Shown here: in pieces, positions 21,258-27,289 of the stretch
Numbering within the stretch: the stretch's first letter is position 1
Layout of the letters: every line of letters starts with the position of its first letter
Source of the DNA: Sphingomonadaceae bacterium
GTDB taxonomy: Bacteria; Pseudomonadota; Alphaproteobacteria; Sphingomonadales; Sphingomonadaceae
Length of the DNA stretch: 33,442 nt
Direction: 5' to 3'
NCBI GenBank assembly: GCA_947454135.1
Contig: CANGJI010000027.1
Location: 1-33,442, forward strand
The notes under the pieces: model-generated
Seen by the model: the letters and a program-made list of their open reading frames with translations, nothing else
What the model was told of the DNA's origin: nothing
Database searches by the model: none
Program-made: the position numbers and the translations under genes

Positions 21258-22498
21258 TCGCGGACGATGAACGACGCGAGCACCGGTTTCACGCGCAGAT
21301 GCTCAGGCACGTTTTCCACCCCGATGCGGCGGTCGAGCTCCTCGTGCCAGTTGTAGATGCGGCGCTCCTGATAGTTGAGCGACATGCCCTTGAAGCCCGG
21401 GCCTTCGACCGATTCCTGGATCTGCGGCGCGAACTGCAGGTCCTCGTAAAGAATGCGCTCCCAGTTCTTGATCCGGGTCTCCCACAACGGGTGGGGATTG
21501 GCTGCATCATGCTCGGGCGCGAGCCATGTCGAGACGACGCGGGTCTTGTTCGGCCCCATCGGCCAGAATTGCAGCAGCGGAATGCCGGTGGGGGCGGGCG
21601 GCATCACGAAGTTGGGGTAGATCGAATAGCTGACGTTGTTCTTGGCAACGAATTCCGAGATCGTGGGAATCTCGGGCATGCCCACGGTGCCGGGATCGAT
21701 CCAGCCCTCGCGCCGGTTCGGGGTCGCCATGCGGCTGTGGCCATTGGGCCAGAGCGTGACGATCATCGCGCGGTGGTCGAGGAAGCGGTCCACCGTGTTC
21801 TCGTGGATCGACTTGAGGTGATAGACCTCGAGGAACGCATCGAGCAGCACCTTGACGTTGCAGTCGGTCTCGTAGCTCCGGCTGTCGACAAGGCGCAGCT
21901 TTTCGAGCTGGAGCTGTTCGAGCTCCGCCGCCATCGGGCCAATGTGCTGCATCAGCGGCTCGGCATCGGGATCGGCGTTCAGGAAGATCAGGCTGCCCAG
22001 CAGCTCGCAGCGCACCTGGCTGAGCGCGTGGCAGGAAAAGTCGAAACCTTCCGCAAAGTCGCGCCGGTCGCGCACGGCAGTGAGCTTGCCCTCCAGGGTG
22101 TAGGACCAGCCGTGATAGCCGCAGACGAACCCGCGCGAAGTGCCGCTCTCCTCCTTTACGAGAGGTGCGCCGCGGTGCTGGCACGTGTTGTAGTAGGCCC
22201 TGATGTCGCCCGCGAGTGTGCGGGTGACGATGACGGGGGAGCCGGTGTTGCGGCAGAGGAACCAGGAGCCGGGTTCGGGAAGCTGGTCGACGTGACCGGC
22301 ATAGAGCCACGCCTTCTTCCACATCCCCTTGTCCTCAAGTTCGAGGAAGGCGGGATCGACATAGCGGCCGCCGGGAATCGACGGCAGCGCCGGGAAATCC
22401 ACGGGCGGGCCATTGCGCTCGCGTTCCCACGTCATGCGTGCCAGATCGTCGGCGGGGGGCGAGGCCAGCGGTGGCTGGGCGGTCAGGGCTTCGGACAT
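21254..22498 (-). CDS. Rieske non-heme iron oxygenase, alpha subunit (oxygenase 3)
   Basis: This 414-residue protein has a Rieske domain C106-QH108 and C126-GYH129 (CQHRGAPL...CGYHGW), and a catalytic motif DAFLEVYHLKSIHE giving E224-x2-H227-x4-H232, with Glu at the bridging position. It is more diverged from oxygenases 1 and 2 than those are from each other and ends NYQERRIYNWHEELDRRIG. The ATG at 22498 follows CGGGAGAGCAACC. It is the first gene of a two-gene operon with the MaoC-like gene. A perfect copy of the cluster palindrome (22541-22558) lies 42 bp upstream. Single-subunit organisation is inferred from the absence of a beta subunit. Confidence 0.92.
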   Translation of the reverse strand: MSEALTAQPPLASPPADDLARMTWERERNGPPVDFPALPSIPGGRYVDPAFLELEDKGMWKKAWLYAGHVDQLPEPGSWFLCRNTGSPVIVTRTLAGDIRAYYNTCQHRGAPLVKEESGTSRGFVCGYHGWSYTLEGKLTAVRDRRDFAEGFDFSCHALSQVRCELLGSLIFLNADPDAEPLMQHIGPMAAELEQLQLEKLRLVDSRSYETDCNVKVLLDAFLEVYHLKSIHENTVDRFLDHRAMIVTLWPNGHSRMATPNRREGWIDPGTVGMPEIPTISEFVAKNNVSYSIYPNFVMPPAPTGIPLLQFWPMGPNKTRVVSTWLAPEHDAANPHPLWETRIKNWERILYEDLQFAPQIQESVEGPGFKGMSLNYQERRIYNWHEELDRRIGVENVPEHLRVKPVLASFIVRE

Positions 22499-22540
22499 CG
22501 GTTGCTCTCCCGGAACGGCGGGGTTCCGTGGACAGTTTAA

Positions 22541-22558
22541 AAACATTCATGTATGCTT
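22541..22558. promoter_or_regulatory. candidate operator, copy 4 of shared 18-bp palindrome (best match)
   Basis: AAACATTCATGTATGCTT matches the consensus at every defined position. It lies 42 bp upstream of oxygenase 3 (-) and 94 bp upstream of the VOC gene (+). Nearby is an AT-rich element TTTTAA-ACG-TTAAAA (22594-22608) that may belong to the rightward promoter. Confidence 0.65.
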
Positions 22559-22652
22559 GTAAAGTGAAGCTTTTCAGGTCGGTTTTCGATCATTTTTAAA
22601 CGTTAAAACATAGACTTGCTATGGTTTGGCAGGCGATGCGGGAGTGCTGCGA

Positions 22653-23117
22653 ATGGAGATTTTGGCGGGTATCTTTCACCACGGCGTGATTGTCGACAAC
22701 CTGGAAGAGGCAATGGCGCAGTTCAGCGCGACGATGGGCTGCACCTGGACGCCGGTGCGTACCTTCGATCCGATGCCGGTGTGGAACGCTGCCGGTGAGC
22801 AGCTCGCGGCCAAGCTGCGCGTGGTCTATTCGCATCAGGGACCGCTCCGGATGGAGCTGATCGAAAGCGTCCCGGGCTCCGCTTATGACGCGATGCGCGC
22901 GCTGGGTCCGTCGCACCTTGGCGTGTGGGTCGATTCGGTGGCGGACAGCGCGGCGGCGATGCTGGCGGACGGCTGGGAACTCGTGCTGGGCGGTGCGCCT
23001 GCCGATCAGGGCCACGGCGCGATTGCCTATCTGTCGCGCCCCGGCAGCCCGGTGATCGAACTGGTCGCGCGCGCCATCATGCCGATGATGGAAGAATGGT
23101 GGGCAGCCACCGCATGA
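22653..23117 (+). CDS. VOC-superfamily (glyoxalase-like) protein 1
   Basis: This 154-residue protein begins MEILAGIFHHGVIVDNLEEA, the first betaalphabetabeta module with a potential metal-binding His, and has a second module starting SHLGVWVDSVADSAAAMLAD ending with Glu in SPVIELVARA. Spacing resembles methylmalonyl-CoA epimerase/lactoylglutathione lyase-like proteins of the VOC fold. Possible roles are epimerase, lyase or dioxygenase; the class is not decided by visible residues. The ATG at 22653 has GGGAG at about 9 bp. It overlaps the following Rieske ferredoxin by ATGA, so the two are co-translated. Confidence 0.82.
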   Translation: MEILAGIFHHGVIVDNLEEAMAQFSATMGCTWTPVRTFDPMPVWNAAGEQLAAKLRVVYSHQGPLRMELIESVPGSAYDAMRALGPSHLGVWVDSVADSAAAMLADGWELVLGGAPADQGHGAIAYLSRPGSPVIELVARAIMPMMEEWWAATA

Positions 23118-23467
23118 GCACGACATGGCATGACGTGACGTCCGAGGCTGATTTCCCCGCCGAGGGCAAGCTCGCCGCGCGCCTCGCCGGCTGGCACGTG
23201 CTGGTGCTGCGTACCGACGACGGCAGCTACCGCGCGGTCAACGATCGCTGCACGCACCAGGCTGCGCTGCTTTCGCCCGGCCGGGTGCGGCGCGGCGCAG
23301 TGATGTGCCCGCTCCACGGCGCGCGCTTCGACGTGCTGACCGGCAAGTGCCTCGGCGCAGCTTACCCGGACCTGCGCACCTTCCCGGTGCGCGTGGAAGC
23401 GGGCCGCATCGAAGTCGAAGTGCCCGATGCGCCGCCCGGGCCGGGTGAGACGCCGGTGGTCATGTAG
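23114..23467 (+). CDS. Rieske-type [2Fe-2S] ferredoxin
   Basis: The protein has 117 residues. A stand-alone Rieske domain has C46-TH48 and C65-PLH68 (CTHQAALLS...CPLHGARFD). It is the soluble electron carrier of multicomponent oxygenases. It is the only such ferredoxin among three Rieske oxygenase alpha genes here, so it probably serves more than one of them; a ferredoxin reductase is not seen. The start overlaps the VOC gene stop (ATGA at 23114-23117). It is the last gene of the catabolic cluster before the tRNA. Confidence 0.92.
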   Translation: MSTTWHDVTSEADFPAEGKLAARLAGWHVLVLRTDDGSYRAVNDRCTHQAALLSPGRVRRGAVMCPLHGARFDVLTGKCLGAAYPDLRTFPVRVEAGRIEVEVPDAPPGPGETPVVM

Positions 23468-23494
23468 GGGAGGGAGGATCACCGGCTTGGCCGG

Positions 23495-23569
23495 TGGTGG
23501 GCGCGGCAGGGATTGAACCTGCGACCCCACCCGTGTGAAGGGTGTGCTCTACCACTGAGCTACGCGCCC
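23495..23569 (-). tRNA. tRNA-Val (anticodon CAC)
   Basis: The minus strand folds as a 75-nt cloverleaf. The acceptor is GGGCGCG/CGCGCCC, the D arm GCTCAGTGGTAGAGC, the anticodon stem CACCC/GGGTG with loop TTCACAC (anticodon CAC), and the T arm GCAGG-TTCAATC-CCTGC, with discriminator A and an encoded CCA (23495-23497). A small hairpin CACCGGC-TTG-GCCGGTG (23480-23496) overlaps the 3' end. The 3' end faces the catabolic cluster. Confidence 0.95.
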
Positions 23570-23646
23570 GCATGGCCGCCGGTTGTCAAACAACTTGGGG
23601 CCAGACAGGGGCGCGCCTCTGCCATGGCGGGGCTTGATTGACAAGT

Positions 23647-23674
23647 GGGGGGATCAAGATATTTGGCTCCCCCC
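23647..23674 (+). promoter_or_regulatory. hairpin abutting the DUF3297 start codon
   Basis: GGGGGGA (23647-23653) can pair with TCCCCCC (23668-23674), leaving a 14-nt loop and ending at the base before the ATG at 23675. The only purine-rich ribosome binding candidate is inside the 5' arm. Folding could control translation; alternatively the message is read as nearly leaderless. Confidence 0.4.
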
Positions 23675-23992
23675 ATGACCGAAGAACCTTCAGCGCCCGA
23701 ATCCGCCGCTCCCGCCACCACGGCTGGACCGGACGTTCCGCCCGATCACCTCGCGATCAATCCGCGCAGCCCGTTCTTCGATGCGGAGAAGCTGCGCCGG
23801 GGCGTCGGTATCCGCTTCAAGGGCACGGTGCGTCGCAATGTCGAGGAATATTGCATTTCCGAAGGCTGGGTGCGCGTGCAGGCGGGCAAGACCATGGACC
23901 GCAAGGGCAATCCGCTGACGCTCAAGCTCTCCGGCCCGGTCGAGGCATGGTACGAAGATCTCGGCGACGACGCCCCGGTCGCGAAGCTTTAA
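23675..23992 (+). CDS. DUF3297 family protein
   Basis: This 105-residue protein has a Pro/Ala-rich N-terminus (about 25 residues) followed by the strongly conserved DUF3297 core: PPDHLAINPRSPFFDAEKL, GVGIRFKGTVRRNVEEYCIS, EGWVRVQAGKTMDRKGNPLT. The family is widespread in proteobacteria and has no firmly established function; no catalytic residues can be named. The ATG at 23675 is preferred; a GTG at 23645 would add ten residues through a hairpin. It is monocistronic, ending in a stem-loop shared with the convergent LysR gene. Confidence 0.88.
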   Translation: MTEEPSAPESAAPATTAGPDVPPDHLAINPRSPFFDAEKLRRGVGIRFKGTVRRNVEEYCISEGWVRVQAGKTMDRKGNPLTLKLSGPVEAWYEDLGDDAPVAKL

Positions 23993-24008
23993 GCTTTACC
24001 CTTCCGAT

Positions 24009-24058
24009 CTGCCTTCGGCAGGCCACCTCCCCATTTGCACTTCGTGAAAATGGGGAGG
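24009..24058. terminator. stem-loop between convergent DUF3297 and LysR genes
   Basis: CCTCCCCATTT (24026-24036) pairs with AAATGGGGAGG (24048-24058), with an inner CAC-TTC-GTG hairpin in the loop. A smaller CTGCC-TTC-GGCAG hairpin (24009-24021) precedes it. It looks like another extragenic repeat type of sphingomonads acting as a transcription barrier; there is no clear U-tract. Confidence 0.6.
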
Positions 24059-24060
24059 AT

Positions 24061-24972
24061 CTAGTGGGGCAGTAGTCGCCCTCTTTGCTGTTCGACCAGG
24101 CTGGTCAGCCAGGTCTTGAAAGCCTGCACGCGCGCAAGGCTGTGCGTGTCCTTGTGCATCACGAGCCAGAATGACCGCGTGATCCGCCGATCCGGCAGCA
24201 CGGGGACAAGGCTCGGGTCGGCATCGCCGATGAAGCACGGCAGCACACCGATACCAGCGCCGGCGGCGATCAGGCGGTGCTGGGCGTTGATCGACGACGA
24301 GCGCACCGTTGCGGCAAGGCCGGGTTCGATTTCGGCGAGATAGCGCAGCTCCGGTGCGTAAAGCAGATCGGGCACGTAGCCGACCAGCGCGTGGCCCTTT
24401 GCAAGGTCTGACGCGCGGCGCAGGGGGGCGTGGCCGGAAAGGTATTGCGGGCACGCGTAGAGCCGCAGGTGATAGTCCGAGAGTTTGCCCGCGATCACCG
24501 GTCCCGCCCGCGGGCGCGATAGTGTGACGGCAAGATCGGCCTCGCGCTTCGAGGGGCTGAGGAAGCCCGAGTTCGCGACAAGGTCGATGACGAGTCGCGG
24601 ATGCGCTGACGTGAAGCTGCCGAGGGCGGGCGCGACGATCCAGCTTGCAAAGCCTTCCGACAGGCTGACGCGCAGCAGCCCGGCCGGGCCGCCGCCGCCA
24701 TGTTCGGCGATGCGGCTGGCTGCGCGCTCCATGGCCTCGACCTCCACCAGCATCGCCTCGCCCGCCTCGGTGAGCACCTGGCCCTCGCGCGTCTGCTCGA
24801 ACAAGGTGGCGCCGATGCGCGTTTCGAGGCGGCGCAGGCGGCGGCCCATGGTGGTGGCGTCAACGCCCATGGCCTGCGCGGCGCGGGCGAGCTGGCCGGC
24901 GCGGGCGATGGCGAGAAAGGTCTGGAAATCGCTCCAGTCAGGTACCTGCATCATTGCAGGCATCCCTCGCAT
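24061..24972 (-). CDS. LysR-family transcriptional regulator
   Basis: The protein has about 303 residues. An N-terminal winged helix-turn-helix reads FQTFLAIARAGQLARAAQAM and DATTMGRRLRRLETRIGATL (T-x-GRR pattern of one LysR subgroup), followed by a substrate-binding domain (LRVSLSEGFASWIVAPALGS ... GAGIGVLPCFIGD). The start is uncertain: ATG 24972 (GGTGAG upstream), 24963, 24954 or 24951 are all possible. It is divergent from mmsA, the usual arrangement for a LysR regulator of its neighbour, so it is a likely regulator of valine catabolism here. In Pseudomonas the mms regulator MmsR is of AraC type, so this is a different solution. A CCTGCA-TCAT-TGCAGG palindrome (24945-24960) covers the start codons. 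Confidence 0.88.
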   Translation of the reverse strand: MRGMPAMMQVPDWSDFQTFLAIARAGQLARAAQAMGVDATTMGRRLRRLETRIGATLFEQTREGQVLTEAGEAMLVEVEAMERAASRIAEHGGGGPAGLLRVSLSEGFASWIVAPALGSFTSAHPRLVIDLVANSGFLSPSKREADLAVTLSRPRAGPVIAGKLSDYHLRLYACPQYLSGHAPLRRASDLAKGHALVGYVPDLLYAPELRYLAEIEPGLAATVRSSSINAQHRLIAAGAGIGVLPCFIGDADPSLVPVLPDRRITRSFWLVMHKDTHSLARVQAFKTWLTSLVEQQRGRLLPH

Positions 24973-24991
24973 TTTCTCACCTTGCTTGCAA
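24945..24991. promoter_or_regulatory. symmetric elements at the LysR/mmsA divergent start region
   Basis: CCTGCA-n4-TGCAGG (24945-24960) overlaps the LysR starts and TTGC-TT-GCAA (24982-24991) lies 65 bp upstream of mmsA. Either could be the LysR binding site; no classical T-N11-A site can be singled out. Confidence 0.35.
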
Positions 24992-25056
24992 ATCATCCGG
25001 AGTGCAGGAGGCCAGCAAGGCCCTCGGCCACATTCGTCAGGAAAGGAAGCAAACCC

Positions 25057-26553
25057 ATGCGCCAGATCGATCATTTCATTGTCGGCGGTTCGGGCGGAGC
25101 GCCGGCACGCAAGGGCCAGGTGTTCGATCCCAACACCGGTGCGGTGCAGGCCGAAGTCGCGCTGGGCACGGCTGAGACGCTGGAGCGCGCAGTTGCCGCC
25201 GCGCAGGCCGCGCAGCCCGCCTGGGCCGCGGTCAACCCGCAGCGCCGCGCCCGCGTGATGTTCGAATTCAAGCGCCTCGTCGAAGCCAACATCGACGAAC
25301 TGGCGCACCTGCTTTCGAGCGAGCACGGCAAGGTCATCGCCGACTCGAAGGGTGACATCCAGCGCGGGCTCGAAGTGATCGAGTTCTGCTGCGGCATCCC
25401 GCACGTGCTGAAGGGCGAATACACCCAGGGCGCCGGCCCGGGTATCGACATCTACTCGATGCGCCAGCCCATCGGCATCGGTGCGGGCATCACGCCGTTC
25501 AATTTCCCGGGCATGATCCCGCTGTGGATGGCGGGTGTCGCCATCTCCACGGGCAACGCCTTCATCATCAAGCCTTCCGAGCGCGATCCTTCGGTGCCGG
25601 TGCGCCTTGCCGAACTGTTCCTTGAAGCGGGTCTGCCCGAGGGCATCTGCCAGGTCGTGCACGGCGACAAGGAAATGGTCGACGCGATCCTCGATCACCC
25701 GGCGATCGGTGCGGTCAGCTTCGTCGGCTCGTCCGATATCGCGCACTATGTCTACAATCGCGGCGTTGCTGCGGGCAAGCGTGTGCAGGCGATGGGCGGG
25801 GCCAAGAACCACGGTGTGGTCATGCCCGACGCCGATCTCGATCAGGTGGTCAACGATCTGGCCGGCGCCGCATTCGGTTCGGCGGGCGAGCGCTGCATGG
25901 CGCTTCCGGTGGTCGTGCCGGTTGGCGAGGAAACCGCCGAAGCGCTCAAGGCCAAGCTGATCCCCGCAATCGAAAAGCTGCGTGTGGGCATTTCGACCGA
26001 CAATGACTGCCACTACGGCCCGGTCGTGACGGCGGCGCACAAGGCGAACATCGAGCGCTGGATCACCAAGTGCGAGGAAGAAGGCGGCGAGATCGTGATC
26101 GACGGTCGCGGCTTCTCGCTGCAGGGTCACGAGAACGGCTTCTTCGTCGGCCCGACGCTGATCGACCATGTCACGCCCGACATGGAAAGCTATCACAACG
26201 AGATCTTCGGCCCCGTGCTGCAGATCGTCCGCGCGAAGGATTTCGAGGAAGCGCTCTCGCTCGCCTCGAAGCACCAGTACGGCAACGGCGTGGCGCTGTT
26301 CACCCGCAGCGGCAACGCGGCGCGTGAATTTGCGGCGCGCGTGAATGTCGGCATGGTCGGCATCAATGTGCCGATCCCGGTGCCGGTGGCCTATCACACC
26401 TTCGGCGGCTGGAAGCGGTCGGCCTTTGGCGACACCAACCAGCACGGCATGGAAGGCGTCAAGTTCTGGACCAAGGTCAAGACCGTGACGCAGCGCTGGC
26501 CGGAAGGTCTCCCCTCCGGCGGCAACGCATTCGTCATCCCGACCATGAGCTGA
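25057..26553 (+). CDS. mmsA: methylmalonate-semialdehyde dehydrogenase (CoA-acylating)
   Basis: This 498-residue aldehyde dehydrogenase-family enzyme has TPFNFPGMIPLWM (Asn149 oxyanion site), catalytic Cys280 in GSAGERCMALP, and MGGAKNHGVVMPDAD where most ALDHs have a catalytic Glu (E-L-GG). Loss of that Glu is the mark of CoA-dependent MMSDH. It converts methylmalonate semialdehyde to propionyl-CoA and CO2 in valine degradation and also acts on malonate semialdehyde. The ATG at 25057 has AAAGGAAG upstream. It opens the valine operon and is divergent from the LysR gene. Confidence 0.96.
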   Translation: MRQIDHFIVGGSGGAPARKGQVFDPNTGAVQAEVALGTAETLERAVAAAQAAQPAWAAVNPQRRARVMFEFKRLVEANIDELAHLLSSEHGKVIADSKGDIQRGLEVIEFCCGIPHVLKGEYTQGAGPGIDIYSMRQPIGIGAGITPFNFPGMIPLWMAGVAISTGNAFIIKPSERDPSVPVRLAELFLEAGLPEGICQVVHGDKEMVDAILDHPAIGAVSFVGSSDIAHYVYNRGVAAGKRVQAMGGAKNHGVVMPDADLDQVVNDLAGAAFGSAGERCMALPVVVPVGEETAEALKAKLIPAIEKLRVGISTDNDCHYGPVVTAAHKANIERWITKCEEEGGEIVIDGRGFSLQGHENGFFVGPTLIDHVTPDMESYHNEIFGPVLQIVRAKDFEEALSLASKHQYGNGVALFTRSGNAAREFAARVNVGMVGINVPIPVPVAYHTFGGWKRSAFGDTNQHGMEGVKFWTKVKTVTQRWPEGLPSGGNAFVIPTMS

Positions 26554-26555
26554 GC

Positions 26556-26939
26556 GTGGCGAAGCAGCGGGTCTCGAGTGGATCACCGATGGAGCCGATC
26601 CTCGGCTTCGCGCGGGCAGTGCGTACCGGCAAGCAGATCATGGTTGCCGGTACTGCTCCCATCGAGCCCGACGGATCGAGCACGCCCGGTGATGCGGCGG
26701 CGCAGATGGAGCGTTGCTGCGCCATCGTCGCCAAAGCGATCGCGGATCTGGGCGGATCGATCGATGATACCGTGCGCACCGTCATCTACCTGACCGACCG
26801 GGCCGATTTTCCGTCGGTGGCGGCGGTGCACGGCAAATGGTTCGGCAAGGCAAGGCCGGCGACCACCACGCTGGTGGTCGCCGGCTTTATCCGGCCCGAA
26901 TGGAAGGTCGAGATTGAAGCCGAAGTGATGGAAGAGTGA
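26556..26939 (+). CDS. Rid-family protein lacking the RidA catalytic Arg
   Basis: This 127-residue Rid/YjgF-fold protein contains VAGTAPIEPDG, SIDDTVRTVIYLTDRADFPS and VEIEAEVMEE. True RidA enamine/imine deaminases carry an essential Arg in the segment PAR(S/T); here it reads ARPATTTLVVAGF, with Thr103 at that place, so ordinary imine deaminase activity is doubtful and it belongs to another Rid subgroup. The start is a GTG at 26556, two bases after the mmsA stop, indicating co-translation. A link between Rid proteins and branched-chain amino-acid metabolism is known; its exact task here is unknown. Confidence 0.82.
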   Translation: MAKQRVSSGSPMEPILGFARAVRTGKQIMVAGTAPIEPDGSSTPGDAAAQMERCCAIVAKAIADLGGSIDDTVRTVIYLTDRADFPSVAAVHGKWFGKARPATTTLVVAGFIRPEWKVEIEAEVMEE

Positions 26940-27289
26940 CGGGCAGGCAGTTCCTCTCCAACGCGGTCTGCTGTGCTCAGGCCATCGCAAGTCGGGTGCC
27001 CTGTGCGCCAACGACTGCCTCCAGCCGTTCGTGGTAGCGCTGATGTTCGGTGCCCATCCAGCCCGTCCACGCCGAGCGGGTGATGCCTGGTCAGGCGAGC
27101 TCGAACCCGGCGTGGCCGAGGGCGGTCCGGGCGATCTGGTGGGCGACGAACAAGAACACCATCATCGACCACAGCCACCGGCGCACTTCGCGCTCGCCCG
27201 AAGGTCCATCACTTGCCACCCCGCGCGCTTCGGCTAGGACGCGCGGTATTCCGTCCCCTTCCATCATCTTCAGAACGCAAGGCCAGAGC
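26940..27289. other. 350-bp gap inside the valine operon with possible gene remnant on the minus strand
   Basis: No confident gene is seen. On the minus strand a frame reads GEREVRRWLWSMMVFLFVAH (membrane-like) up to FELA-stop (TGA near 27097), and continues in the same frame after the stop for about 37 codons (PGITRSAWTGWMGTEHQRYH...) to a second stop near 26978. This could be a decayed small membrane-protein gene or chance. The gap probably also holds a promoter for the acyl-CoA dehydrogenase and following genes. Confidence 0.3.

Noticed and set aside
1..23467. Identity with the estrogen-degradation edc locus or a meta-cleavage operon
   Set aside because: No 4,5-extradiol dioxygenase or indolepyruvate ferredoxin oxidoreductase gene is present, so the name is not justified.
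23480..23496. Rho-independent terminator after the tRNA
   Set aside because: The 7-bp hairpin overlaps the encoded CCA and no U-tract follows on either strand.
24973..26586. N-terminal extension of the LysR gene across mmsA in the same frame
   Set aside because: The LysR fold begins near 24951; the rest is antisense to mmsA.
27031..27237. Small plus-strand gene of about 68 codons between the Rid gene and the acyl-CoA dehydrogenase
   Set aside because: No ribosome binding site, low-complexity composition and no recognisable motif; it is more likely a shadow of the possible minus-strand remnant.
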